A stretch of DNA of 64,000 nt from Mycobacterium paraffinicum (GTDB lineage: Bacteria > Actinomycetota > Actinomycetes > Mycobacteriales > Mycobacteriaceae), in assembly GCF_001907675.1 (NCBI RefSeq), contig NZ_MPNT01000015.1, positions 62,001 through 126,000 on the forward strand. The letters run 5' to 3'. This document shows positions 54,945-63,168 of the stretch, one piece after another. Position 1 is the first letter of the stretch, and each line of letters starts with the position of its first letter. The position numbers and the translations under genes were made by a program. Below the pieces are notes generated by a model, which was not told the DNA's origin, did not search any database, and was given only the letters and a program-made list of their open reading frames with translations.

Positions 54945-56558
54945 ATGCCGTGGGACATGCAAGCCGACGTCGTCGTGCTCGGCAGCGGAGGCGCCGGACT
55001 CACCGCCGCACTCACCGCCGCCGCGGCCGGCGCCTCGGTGCAGGTCTTCGAGAAGGCGCCGACCGTCGGCGGAACCACCGCGGTGTCCGGCGGCGTGGTG
55101 TGGATCCCCGCCCACAACCGTTCTCCCGACGGGGAATTGACGCCCGCCGACGCGCTGCGCTACCTGCGCGCGCAGTCTCTGGGCTCGATGGACGACGAGC
55201 TGGTCGAGACTTTCGTGCACACCGGTCCCACGATGCTCGACTTCGTCGAGGCGCACAGCGGCCTGCGTTTCGAGATCGCCACCGGCTTCCCTGACTACCG
55301 GCCCGAGCTGCCGGGGGGACAACCCGGCGGAGGGCGATCGCTGACCGCGGCGCCGTTCGATTTGAACCAGCTAGGTGACTGGCGCGACCGGATCACCGCG
55401 TTCCCCGCCGACTGGTCCAACGTCGGTATCGATGCCGAAACAAGGGCACGCCTGCACGTGACGATCGACGAAGGCAGCGACCTCTGCGTCGCCGGCACGG
55501 CGCTCATTGCGGGCCTGCTCAAGGGATTGCTGGACGCCGGGGTCACGCCCCGGACTGACGGCCGGGCCGAGGAGCTCATCGCCGAGGATTCAGAGATCGT
55601 CGGCGTGCGTATCGCGTTGCCCCAGCGCACCATCCGGGTGCGCGCGCGGCGCGGAGTCGTCCTGGGTGTCGGCGGCTTCGAATGGAATCCGGGTTTGGTG
55701 CGGGCATTCCTGCGCGGCCCGATGCACGGCGCGGTGTCTCCGCCCAACAACACCGGAGACGGCCTGCGCATGGCGATGGCGCACGGCGCGGACCTGGCCA
55801 ACATGGGCGAGGCCTGGTGGGTACCGATCGTTCAGATCCCGGGCGACACGATCGAGGGCAAGCAACGCAGCCGCAGCGTGCGCCTGGAGCGCACGCGGCC
55901 GCGGAGCATCATCGTCAACTCGGCGGGGCGGCGCTTCGTCAACGAGGCGTGCGACTACAACTCCATGGCCGGCGCCTTCCACTACCTCGATCCCCGCGGC
56001 GGGTACGTCAACGACCGGGGATGGATGGTGTTCGATTCAATTCACCTGCGGCGCTATGGATTCCTGGGCGTCGAACCGGGACAACCCGTTCCGGACTGGT
56101 TTTGCGAGTCCGCCGACCTCGCCGAGCTGGCCGCCAAGACCGGCATCGACGCGGCCGGCTTGATCCGCACCGTCGAGGACTGGAACCGCCACGTGGCAAC
56201 CGGGGCCGACCCCGAATTCGGGCGCGGCTCCAGCGCCTACGACGGCTATTGGGGCGACGGCAGTGCGACCACACCCGCGGGCAAGACCCTCGGCCCGATC
56301 GACACCGCGCCGTTCTATGCGGTGCCGGTGAGCGTCGGCGCGATGGGCACCAAGGGCGGTCCGCGCACCGACCGCGACGGGCGGGTGCTGCATGTCGGCG
56401 GAGAGCCGATCCCGGGCCTGTACGCCGCCGGTAATGCGATGGGCGGGGTCACCGGGCGCGCCTACGGTGGTGCCGGCGGGACATTGGGCCCGGCAATGGT
56501 TTTCGGTTACCGCGCCGGTCACTCGGCCGCTACTGGAAAGTCCGTCGAGCTCTCTTAG
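54945..56558 (+). CDS. KstD-like FAD dehydrogenase (2)
   Basis: This 537-residue flavoprotein has GSGGAGLTAAL, GGTTAVSGGVVWIP, GFPDYRPELPGG, APFYAVPVSVGAMGTKGG and GRAYGGAGGTLGPAMVFGY. It is a paralogue of the enzyme at 48956, but the DYYPE tyrosine is Arg here (DYRPE), so specificity or activity may differ. It follows IclR by 14 nt and is probably expressed with it. Delta1- or delta4-dehydrogenation of a cyclic ketone is inferred. Confidence 0.88.
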   Translation: MPWDMQADVVVLGSGGAGLTAALTAAAAGASVQVFEKAPTVGGTTAVSGGVVWIPAHNRSPDGELTPADALRYLRAQSLGSMDDELVETFVHTGPTMLDFVEAHSGLRFEIATGFPDYRPELPGGQPGGGRSLTAAPFDLNQLGDWRDRITAFPADWSNVGIDAETRARLHVTIDEGSDLCVAGTALIAGLLKGLLDAGVTPRTDGRAEELIAEDSEIVGVRIALPQRTIRVRARRGVVLGVGGFEWNPGLVRAFLRGPMHGAVSPPNNTGDGLRMAMAHGADLANMGEAWWVPIVQIPGDTIEGKQRSRSVRLERTRPRSIIVNSAGRRFVNEACDYNSMAGAFHYLDPRGGYVNDRGWMVFDSIHLRRYGFLGVEPGQPVPDWFCESADLAELAAKTGIDAAGLIRTVEDWNRHVATGADPEFGRGSSAYDGYWGDGSATTPAGKTLGPIDTAPFYAVPVSVGAMGTKGGPRTDRDGRVLHVGGEPIPGLYAAGNAMGGVTGRAYGGAGGTLGPAMVFGYRAGHSAATGKSVELS

Positions 56559-56560
56559 CG

Positions 56561-56935
56561 CTAACTGAAAGCGTTCGTGATGGCCGCCATGTCAAAGTAG
56601 TCGCGCCATGCGGCGATCCGATCGTCGTGCACTTCGAAGACGCCCATCACCGGCAAAGGAATCGATCCACCGTCCTTGCGTCGCATGACGTCGGTGCGTT
56701 CGTTCATCACCAGCGTCCCGTCGGCGACCTGCCGATGGACGTTGAAGTCGATCCCGTCGAACGCGGCCAGGAACCCCGCGATGAATTCGCGTATCGCCTC
56801 GCGGCCATGCACCGGGGCCATCGGGATGTTGTGGTAGACCGCGTCTTCGGTGAAATACGCGGCAATCGCGTCCGGATCCGGCGATGCCCAACGCTTACAG
56901 AATTCCGTCACCAACTCGTCGGCAGAACGTGTCAT
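56561..56935 (-). CDS. limonene-1,2-epoxide hydrolase-like NTF2-fold protein
   Basis: This ~124-residue NTF2-fold protein keeps the limonene-epoxide hydrolase pattern: Tyr and Asn in AVYHNIPM, Arg-Asp in NERTDVMRR and Asp in WRDYFD. It could therefore add water to an epoxide; M. tuberculosis EphG is a related enzyme. ATG at 56935 is preferred, with 56944 and 56971 as alternatives. It converges with the KstD-like gene, 2 nt apart. Confidence 0.78.
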   Translation of the reverse strand: MTRSADELVTEFCKRWASPDPDAIAAYFTEDAVYHNIPMAPVHGREAIREFIAGFLAAFDGIDFNVHRQVADGTLVMNERTDVMRRKDGGSIPLPVMGVFEVHDDRIAAWRDYFDMAAITNAFS

Positions 56936-56998
56936 GCCCTTCATGCAACACATCGCAGGGGGGCAAATCAAGACCGAAGGCGCCCGGCAGATCCCGGT

Positions 56999-58219
56999 TT
57001 AGTCGGGGACCGGCAACTCGACACAGATGTGGGTGCCAACGGGAGTGTCGAGGAAGACGAATGTTCCCCCGGCGGCTTCCACGCGGGCCCGGTGTGAGGC
57101 CAATCCGATGTGCCCCTCGCCGAGCCGGCGCGCCACCGTCTGCTCGTCGAATCCCACGCCGTCGTCGACCATATGCAAGACGCACGTTCCGTCCGTGATG
57201 CCCAGCATCACCGAAGCGCTCCGGGCCCGCGAATGCTGCACGATGTTGGACAGCAGCTCGCGGACCACACCGAACACGACCGGGTCGATCTGGGTGCGAA
57301 TCGGGTAATCGATGTCGGTCGAAATGTCGATTTTCGATCGATGGGTGGTCAAGGTCGCCAGCTGCTGGACCGCCGCGGCCAACCCGACCTGCTCGAGGAC
57401 GGCGGGATGCAGCTCGAACGTGGCCTGCCGCAACCGCTCCGATGCCATCTGCAGACCGGCCAGCGCGCGCGCTACGCGGTCATCGCCCGGCAGCGCCGCG
57501 TCCAATTCGACCAGCTCCTGGCGCACCGCCAAAATGTCCTGCAGCGGTCCGTCGTGGATGGATTCCGAGATGCGCCGCTGCTCGACGTCGGAAGCGGTCA
57601 TCGTCTGCGCGAGCAGCTCCTCGCGCAGCGTGCTCAGACCGGCCACCGAGCGGGTGTGTCGCTCTTCCACCCGGACCGCGACAAACGCTGTCACACAGAG
57701 GAATCCGTAGAGCAGGAACCGGAACGTGGCCTCGCTGGCACCGATCGATCCGACCATCTCCGGGTCCTCGAGCACCGCGATCGCGAACCCCACCATGGAA
57801 AAGAGAAGCACCACGGCCGCCCGCCGGGAGGAGACGTCGAGCCCGATCAGGATCGGCAGCACCGTCATGATGAGCAGCGGATGAAGTCCGTTCGTCGACA
57901 ACACCTGGAAGACGGTCAGCACGAGCACATCGATGACCGTGAACGCAAACGGCTCCAGGCGGCCGACGCGGGCCAGCCGCCCCCGGGTAAGCCATCGTCG
58001 GCTCGGTGAGAATGCCAGCGTCAGGGCGCAAAGCGCCACCACGCCGTACGCCACGATGAGCACAGTTTGCTGGGTCCACTCGGACCTGCGGGTGCCGCTG
58101 AGCATCGCAGCGATCATCAAGGCCACCACGCCGATCCGGAGGACCGACGCGAGTCGATACGAACGCAGCTGATGAAGCTTGCGCACCCGACCCAGTTCCG
58201 CGTCACTGGCGACCGCCAC
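56999..58219 (-). CDS. NarL-type sensor histidine kinase
   Basis: The N-terminal half has about six hydrophobic segments (for example VLRIGVVALMIAAML and FRFLLYGFLCVTAFVAV). A HisKA_3 domain follows with the phospho-acceptor His in RRISESIHDGPLQ, then an HATPase with NIVQHSRA and DDGVGFD. It has about 406 residues from the GTG at 58219; a longer frame reaches 58276. It is a membrane sensor without an obvious periplasmic domain. The response regulator is encoded divergently next to it. Confidence 0.88.
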   Translation of the reverse strand: MAVASDAELGRVRKLHQLRSYRLASVLRIGVVALMIAAMLSGTRRSEWTQQTVLIVAYGVVALCALTLAFSPSRRWLTRGRLARVGRLEPFAFTVIDVLVLTVFQVLSTNGLHPLLIMTVLPILIGLDVSSRRAAVVLLFSMVGFAIAVLEDPEMVGSIGASEATFRFLLYGFLCVTAFVAVRVEERHTRSVAGLSTLREELLAQTMTASDVEQRRISESIHDGPLQDILAVRQELVELDAALPGDDRVARALAGLQMASERLRQATFELHPAVLEQVGLAAAVQQLATLTTHRSKIDISTDIDYPIRTQIDPVVFGVVRELLSNIVQHSRARSASVMLGITDGTCVLHMVDDGVGFDEQTVARRLGEGHIGLASHRARVEAAGGTFVFLDTPVGTHICVELPVPD

Positions 58220-58326
58220 GCGAACACAGTACTCATCCGCGGCGGCTCTCTCGGGGCAAAGCGCCCAGGCGTGCATCAGAGTTTCCGCTGATTGCCGCCG
58301 ACGCTTTGCGGGCTAGACTCATCGCC

Positions 58327-58980
58327 ATGGCCGGCCCAGCATCGCCCGACAAGGTGCGGGTGGTTGTCGGCGACGATCACCCCCTGTTTCGTGAGGGCGT
58401 CGTGCGGGCGCTGTCGTCGAGCGGTTCGGTGAATGTGGTCGGCGAGGCCGACGACGGCTCGGCGGCACTGGAACTGATCAAAGAGCATCGGCCCGATGTC
58501 GCCCTGCTCGATTTCCGGATGCCCGGCATGGATGGCGGGCAGGTGGCCGCTGCGGTGCGGAGTCAGGAATTGCCGACCCGCGTGCTGCTGATTTCGGCGC
58601 ACGACGAGCCGGCCATCGTGTACCAGGCATTGCAGCAAGGCGCCGCCGGATTCGTGCTGAAGGACTCGACGCGCAGCGAGATCGTCAGGGCGGTGCTCGA
58701 CTGCGCGCAGGGCCGCGACGTGGTGGCGCCCGCGCTTGTCGGGGGCCTCACCGCGGAGATCCGTCACCGGGCGCAACCGACCGGACCCGTGCTCAGCGCG
58801 CGAGAGCGTGAGGTGCTCAACCGGATTGCGCGCGGCCAAAGCATCCCGGTGATCGCCGCCGAGCTGTTCGTAGCGCCGTCGACGGTCAAGACGCACGTGC
58901 AGCGCCTGTACGAGAAGCTCGGCGTCAGCGATCGCGCCGCCGCCGTTGCCGAGGCGATGCGCCAAGGCCTGCTCAGCTAG
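58327..58980 (+). CDS. NarL/LuxR-type response regulator
   Basis: This 217-residue regulator has an N-terminal receiver domain (VVVGDDHPLFREGV; phospho-Asp in ALLDFRMPGMDG; Lys in FVLKDS) and a C-terminal LuxR helix-turn-helix (LSAREREVLNRIARGQS, VAPSTVKTHVQRLYEKL). ATG at 58327 is preferred over TTG at 58306. It is paired with the divergent histidine kinase. Its stop overlaps the convergent E1-alpha-like gene by 8 nt. Confidence 0.92.
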   Translation: MAGPASPDKVRVVVGDDHPLFREGVVRALSSSGSVNVVGEADDGSAALELIKEHRPDVALLDFRMPGMDGGQVAAAVRSQELPTRVLLISAHDEPAIVYQALQQGAAGFVLKDSTRSEIVRAVLDCAQGRDVVAPALVGGLTAEIRHRAQPTGPVLSAREREVLNRIARGQSIPVIAAELFVAPSTVKTHVQRLYEKLGVSDRAAAVAEAMRQGLLS

Positions 58981-59884
58981 CGGCCGGCCACGGACCCGAT
59001 TCGCTGACCGTCGGACCCATCGCCCGCAGGAGTGAGTTCGCGACCGCGGCGGCCTCGCCCACCAGGTGGCGAGCCCGCCGTTCCACCTCATACAGGTGGC
59101 CGGCGCTGACGCCGATGTTGGTCAGCTGTCGGCGGGCGCAAACCAACGGGTCGACCCCTGCGGGGTGGTTGGTCCGATAGGTAACCGCCTCGACCATGAC
59201 GGGTCCACCGCCGGCGCCAGCGCGCTGCACTGCTTGGTCGACCGAAGCACGCACTGCCGCAACGTCTTTGCCGTCGACCGACGAGACGGGTAACCCATAG
59301 CAGTCGCGCGGCCCGCGGCGCACACCGGACCCGTCGCGGATGCTCTCGATGACGAACACGAGCGGAAGCCGCCACGACACCGCAATCCGGGCGGCCGATT
59401 GGAACTCGGCGGACTTGGCGGCATCGTCCCCGATGACGCACAGGGTGACCCCGCCTGCGCCGGCCACCTGCTGCCCGTAGGCGTCACCGATCGCGAACAA
59501 AACGGACTGCCTGACCGGGCTCGACGTGCCGAAGATCTGCTTCCATTCGGCGGCGAAGGGGCTTTCCTTCGCACCGCCGGCCGCAGACCGCCGCGGGGCG
59601 GTCATCTCGGCGATCGCCGGGCCCAACGGGCGGCCGAGGGCGACCTCCTGGGCGTGCTGGAAATGGCGGATCGCGGTGTTCAAGATGTCGCCGGGCCGAA
59701 GCGCCGCGATCGTGCCCACGGCCACCGCCTCCTGCCCGAAGGCGGCCTCCATTGGCCCGTTGAGCAGCCCGTCGATGCGCCGCTCCTCCAGCGCCATGTC
59801 GAGCAGTCGCAGCACCCACATTTGGCGGTACAGCTCCAGCTGCTCTTCAACGCGTGCAGCCGACAGTTCGGGTGTGCGAGCCAT
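58973..59884 (-). CDS. thiamine-dependent dehydrogenase E1-alpha-like protein, degenerate cofactor site
   Basis: This 303-residue protein matches E1-alpha of 2-oxoacid dehydrogenases (FGQEAVAVGTIAALRPGDIL, RHFQHAQEVALGRP). The thiamine-diphosphate motif GDG...NN is broken: GDDAAKSAEF replaces GDGAANEG, and the NN pair reads ES (VFVIESIRDG). No E1-beta or E2 gene is nearby. It is shorter than usual. It may be a non-catalytic or repurposed protein. Confidence 0.78.
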   Translation of the reverse strand: MARTPELSAARVEEQLELYRQMWVLRLLDMALEERRIDGLLNGPMEAAFGQEAVAVGTIAALRPGDILNTAIRHFQHAQEVALGRPLGPAIAEMTAPRRSAAGGAKESPFAAEWKQIFGTSSPVRQSVLFAIGDAYGQQVAGAGGVTLCVIGDDAAKSAEFQSAARIAVSWRLPLVFVIESIRDGSGVRRGPRDCYGLPVSSVDGKDVAAVRASVDQAVQRAGAGGGPVMVEAVTYRTNHPAGVDPLVCARRQLTNIGVSAGHLYEVERRARHLVGEAAAVANSLLRAMGPTVSESGPWPAAS

Positions 59885-60056
59885 GTGCCGGGTCTCCTAA
59901 CTCGTCGCGGGATCGTGGCGGCGTCGGCCGGAGCTCTGCGACGGACGGGGGTCCGGTCGGTGGCTGAGGTGACTGCCGTTGTACACAAGATCAACGTAGG
60001 GCGGCGGGGCCGGCCGGAACTCCGCCGATCGGTCCGCAAAGGGGTTGAATCCCCGT

Positions 60057-60072
60057 TCCCCCAATCGGGGGA
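60057..60072 (-). terminator. possible hairpin terminator after meaB-like gene
   Basis: TCCCCC-AATC-GGGGGA is a perfect 6-bp stem 12 nt past the meaB-like stop, with a second GGGG-TTGAAT-CCCC hairpin at 60041-60054 just beyond. There is no U-tract, so factor-independent termination is uncertain. Confidence 0.35.
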
Positions 60073-60084
60073 CAGCGCGGCGGC

Positions 60085-60963
60085 TTAGTCCTGCTCGCGC
60101 GGGGTCGGTGACAGCAACTGCTCAGCCGCCGAGTAGGGGTCCCGGTCGCCGTCGACGACCGTCTCGGCGAGCCGATCGAGGTCCGGCCGGCTCCGCAACC
60201 GGGTCTGCGCCAGCGACAGGATTTGGGCGCGGGCGCGGGCCAGTCGGCGGGCGCGGCTGTCGGCGCGGTGGTGATCCTCGATCGCGGCCATCAACTCCGC
60301 GATGCCCTCGCCGCGCGCGGCGACCAGGCTGACTATGGGTGCGTCGGTCTCGGCCCGCAGGTCACGCACGGTCTGTTCGGCGCCGTCGCGGTCGGCCTTG
60401 TTGACCGCCACGATGTCGGCGACTTCGAGCACCCCCGCCTTGGCCGCCTGAATCGCGTCGCCGGCACCGGGATTGAGGATGACGACGGTGGGGTCGGCCA
60501 CGGCGGCGATCTCGATTTCGGACTGCCCCACCCCCACGGTCTCCAGCAGGACGACGTGGTAACCGATCGCTGCCAGCAGTCGGATCGCCGCGGGGACCGC
60601 GGCGGCCAATCCCCCCAGGTGACCACGGGTTGCCACCGACCTGATCAACACGTCGGAGTCGTTGATATGCGCGGTCATCCGTATTCGGTCGCCCAGCAGT
60701 GCACCACCGCTGAACGGCGACGACGGGTCCACGGCCAGCACCGCCACCCGTGATCCCCGCTCCCGGTAGGCGCCGACCAGGGCGGCGATCGTCGTGGACT
60801 TGCCCACGCCCGGCGGCCCGGTGATGCCGATGACATTCACCGATGACGGTTGCAGGCCGGCCAGCACCTCGTCGCGGCGCTCGCCCTCGACCAGCGAAAG
60901 GAGTCGACCGGCCGCGCGCGGAGATCCGTTGCGCGCGCCGGCAATCAGGTCGGCGATCTCCAT
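60085..60963 (-). CDS. MeaB/ArgK-type G-protein chaperone
   Basis: This 292-residue G3E-family GTPase has Walker A GITGPPGVGKST, the ETVGVGQSE switch, and the NKAD base-recognition motif. MeaB proteins protect and load adenosylcobalamin-dependent acyl-CoA mutases. It is somewhat shorter than typical MeaB (~320-330) and has no mutase gene beside it. The ATG lies 113 nt from a GAGAA-type palindrome that faces the next gene. Confidence 0.88.
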   Translation of the reverse strand: MEIADLIAGARNGSPRAAGRLLSLVEGERRDEVLAGLQPSSVNVIGITGPPGVGKSTTIAALVGAYRERGSRVAVLAVDPSSPFSGGALLGDRIRMTAHINDSDVLIRSVATRGHLGGLAAAVPAAIRLLAAIGYHVVLLETVGVGQSEIEIAAVADPTVVILNPGAGDAIQAAKAGVLEVADIVAVNKADRDGAEQTVRDLRAETDAPIVSLVAARGEGIAELMAAIEDHHRADSRARRLARARAQILSLAQTRLRSRPDLDRLAETVVDGDRDPYSAAEQLLSPTPREQD

Positions 60964-61075
60964 TTAGGGGGCGGGAACCTCGATGACGGTGGCGGACACG
61001 ATAACGGCTTCAGGCACGGGTTCTTTCCAGTTCGGCGAGCGCGTCGCGAGCGCCCGACAGCACCCGCAAGCGTAT

Positions 61076-61102
61076 GAGAACACTATTCTCTCATTACGAG
61101 AG
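61076..61102. promoter_or_regulatory. GAGAA-type operator, site D
   Basis: GAGAAC-ACT-ATTCTC (61076-61090) differs by one base from the palindrome at sites A-C and overlaps a second dyad, CTCTC-ATTAC-GAGAG (61088-61102). It lies between the divergent meaB-like gene and the hydrolase at 61211. Confidence 0.55.
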
Positions 61103-61128
61103 TCCGCGTTGCAAGGAGCGGTTGGCTC

Positions 61129-61188
61129 GCGAGCAGACAGAGAATCGCACGAACCGGGATCATATGGTGCGATTCTGCGTCTGCTCGC
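61129..61188. repeat. dispersed hairpin repeat, copy 2
   Basis: Left arm 61129-61150 and right arm 61167-61188 (22 nt each) pair at 20 positions around a 16-nt loop. The arms share GCGAGCAGAC and the AATCGC core with copy 1 at 19717. It lies in the leader of the hydrolase gene, ahead of AGGAGG. Confidence 0.75.
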
Positions 61189-61210
61189 CAAACAGGAGGC
61201 ATCGTCGGCA

Positions 61211-62068
61211 ATGGACGGAATGATCGCGGTCCCGGGTGGCAACGTGTGGTTCAACCGGGTCGGTGGCGGACCAGGTCTTCCCCTGCTCGTCGTGCACGGC
61301 GGGCCCGGATTACCCCACAGCTATCTGCGTTCGCTGGAACGATTGGCCGACGAGCGCGAAGTCGTCTATTGGGATCAGCTTGGGTGCGGCAACTCCGAGC
61401 GCCCGTCGAACCGCGAATTGTGGACCATGCCACGGTCGGTCGCCGAGATGGACGCCGTCGTCAAGGGCTTGGGACTCAACCGATTTCACGTCTTTGGCAA
61501 CTCGTGGGGCGCGATGATGGCGCAGCAGTACGCGCTCGACGTGGCCTCGGGGGCCGTCAGCCTCACCATCTCGAACAGCATCTCCTCCATACCGCTGTTC
61601 TCACAGATGGTGGCCCGGTTGAAGGCCGAGCTCGATCCGGCGACGCAGTCCGCGATCGACCGTCACGAAGCAGCCGGGACGACGTACGCGGCCGAATATC
61701 AGGACGCCATCCGCACCTGGAACGAAACCTACCTTTGTCGCGTGCGCCCCTGGCCCCCGGAGCTTTCGGCGGCATTCGGCAACATGGGAACCGACATCTT
61801 CGAGACGATGTTCGGACCAAGTGACTTCCATATCGTCGGGACGATCCGCGACTGGGACGTGTTCGACCGATTGCCGGAGATCACCGTGCCCACTCTCGTG
61901 CTCGCCGGCAGGTTCGACGAATGCGTGCCCGAACACATGTGGGAAATGCACCAGCGCATCGCCGGCTCGCGCTACGAACTGTTCGAGTCCAGCGCCCACA
62001 TGCCCTTCATCGAGGAGCCGGCCAAGTTCGATCGGGTGATGCGAGACTTCCTGCGGCTCCACGACTGA
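61211..62068 (+). CDS. proline iminopeptidase-like alpha/beta hydrolase
   Basis: This 285-residue S33-type hydrolase has the oxyanion motif VVHGGPGLPH, WDQLGCGNSE, nucleophile GNSWGAMMAQQ, acid in AGRFDECVPE and His in SSAHMPFIEE. These fit proline iminopeptidase-like amidases and lactonases. The ATG at 61211 has AGGAGG 11 nt upstream; a longer frame would read through a palindrome and a hairpin. Site D suggests control by the TetR regulon. Confidence 0.85.
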   Translation: MDGMIAVPGGNVWFNRVGGGPGLPLLVVHGGPGLPHSYLRSLERLADEREVVYWDQLGCGNSERPSNRELWTMPRSVAEMDAVVKGLGLNRFHVFGNSWGAMMAQQYALDVASGAVSLTISNSISSIPLFSQMVARLKAELDPATQSAIDRHEAAGTTYAAEYQDAIRTWNETYLCRVRPWPPELSAAFGNMGTDIFETMFGPSDFHIVGTIRDWDVFDRLPEITVPTLVLAGRFDECVPEHMWEMHQRIAGSRYELFESSAHMPFIEEPAKFDRVMRDFLRLHD

Positions 62069-62119
62069 CGACGAGCGAATCTGCTCCCGGGCCGCCCAAA
62101 CGCGCCCGCGGCCGTCGGA

Positions 62120-62887
62120 TCAGTTCTTGCCCTTCGCCAGTTTCGTGACGATCGACCGGAAGTCGTCGGTGGTGAACGATTGTTGCTCGGCCGACAGGGC
62201 ATAGTCCAAGCTGGCCAGCACCGCGCGCTCCAGATGTAAGTTGAGCACGCGTTTGGTGCTCTCGACCGCCTGCTGAGGCAGTTCCAAAATCTTTTTGGCG
62301 CAAGCGGTTGCGTCCGCGACCGGGTCGGCCGACACGTGGTTGGCCAGCCCCAACTCGACGGCACGCTGGGCACTGATGCGGGTGCCCGTCAATGCGAACT
62401 CCTTGGCCAGCAGCAGACTGATGTGCAGCGGCCAGGTCAGCGGACCGCCGTCGGCGGCCACCAATCCCACCTGCACGTGCGGATCCGCCAGGTAGGCCTC
62501 TTCGGCGATGTAGACGATGTCGCTCAGCGCCACCAGGCTGCAGCCCAGCCCGACGGCCGGGCCATTCACCGCGGCCACCACCGGGATTCGGCACCGCGCC
62601 ATGCCCAAGACGATCTCTCGCCCGTCCCGAATTGTCTTGGCGCGCAGCTCGGCATCGGTCGACAGCTCCTTCAGGTAGGAGAAGTCCCCGCCCGCCGAGA
62701 ACGCCCGGCCGGCCCCGGTGATGACGGCCGCGCGGGCGGTGGCGTCATCGGTCAGTCGCTGCCACAGGCGCGCGAGCCCGACGTGCAGATCGTCGTTGAC
62801 CGAGTTGAGGGAATCCGGCCGGTTCAAGGTGATGATCCGCAGCGGACCGTCGGCTTGGACGTCGATTTCGGCAGGCATGTCGTACAC
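62120..62887 (-). CDS. enoyl-CoA hydratase/isomerase family protein (2)
   Basis: This 255-residue crotonase-fold protein has GRAFSAGGDFSYL and AVNGPAVGLGCSLVALSDIVY. The first hydratase glutamate position is Ser (GLGCS), and the second region reads PHVQVGLVAADGG, so hydratase activity is uncertain. The GTG at 62887 has AAGGAG seven bases upstream and starts one base after the stop of a 91-codon repeat frame. It is the downstream gene of an operon headed by the acyl-CoA dehydrogenase. Confidence 0.88.
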   Translation of the reverse strand: MYDMPAEIDVQADGPLRIITLNRPDSLNSVNDDLHVGLARLWQRLTDDATARAAVITGAGRAFSAGGDFSYLKELSTDAELRAKTIRDGREIVLGMARCRIPVVAAVNGPAVGLGCSLVALSDIVYIAEEAYLADPHVQVGLVAADGGPLTWPLHISLLLAKEFALTGTRISAQRAVELGLANHVSADPVADATACAKKILELPQQAVESTKRVLNLHLERAVLASLDYALSAEQQSFTTDDFRSIVTKLAKGKN

Positions 62888-62888
62888 G

Positions 62889-63164
62889 TCAGACTCCTTC
62901 TTTGGTCGTGACCCGCTTCACCCGGGCTCCGCCCGCATTCGCGATCACTCCTGCTACGGTCGTGACCCGCTTCACCCGGGCTCCACCCGCGTTCGCGATC
63001 ACTCCTGCTACGGTCGTGACCCGCTTCACCCGGGCTCCACCCGCGTTCGCGATCACTCCTGCTACGGTCGTGACCCGCTTCACCCGGGCTCCGCCCGCGT
63101 TCGCGATCACTCCTGCTACGGTCGTGACCCGCTTCACCCGGGCTCCACCCGCGTTCGCGATCAC
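62889..63164 (-). CDS. possible 91-codon coupling ORF made of repeats
   Basis: A GTG at 63164 overlaps the acyl-CoA dehydrogenase stop (GTGA). The frame runs through five 54-bp units, each encoding IANAGGARVKRVTTVAGV or a near copy, and ends one base before the crotonase GTG. The fit to both neighbours is exact. Translation could serve ribosome coupling rather than make a functional protein. Confidence 0.45.
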   Translation of the reverse strand: MIANAGGARVKRVTTVAGVIANAGGARVKRVTTVAGVIANAGGARVKRVTTVAGVIANAGGARVKRVTTVAGVIANAGGARVKRVTTKEGV

Positions 63165-63168
63165 TCCA
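62905..63168. repeat. 54-bp tandem repeat, five copies (MIRU-like)
   Basis: Copies start at 62905, 62959, 63013, 63067 and 63121 with an exact 54-bp period; the last is cut at about 47 bp. Units differ at a few bases (for example gctccg/gctcca and cgcatt/cgcgtt). On the minus strand each unit carries AGGAGT followed by GTGATC. The intergenic, operon-internal position and unit length match mycobacterial interspersed repetitive units. Confidence 0.88.

Noticed and set aside
60983..61210. N-terminal extension of the hydrolase at 61211
   Set aside because: The extension reads through site D and a hairpin repeat; ATG 61211 with AGGAGG upstream is better.
62905..63168. Possible CRISPR array
   Set aside because: The 54-bp units are contiguous with no variable spacers and no cas genes nearby; a MIRU-like tandem repeat fits better.
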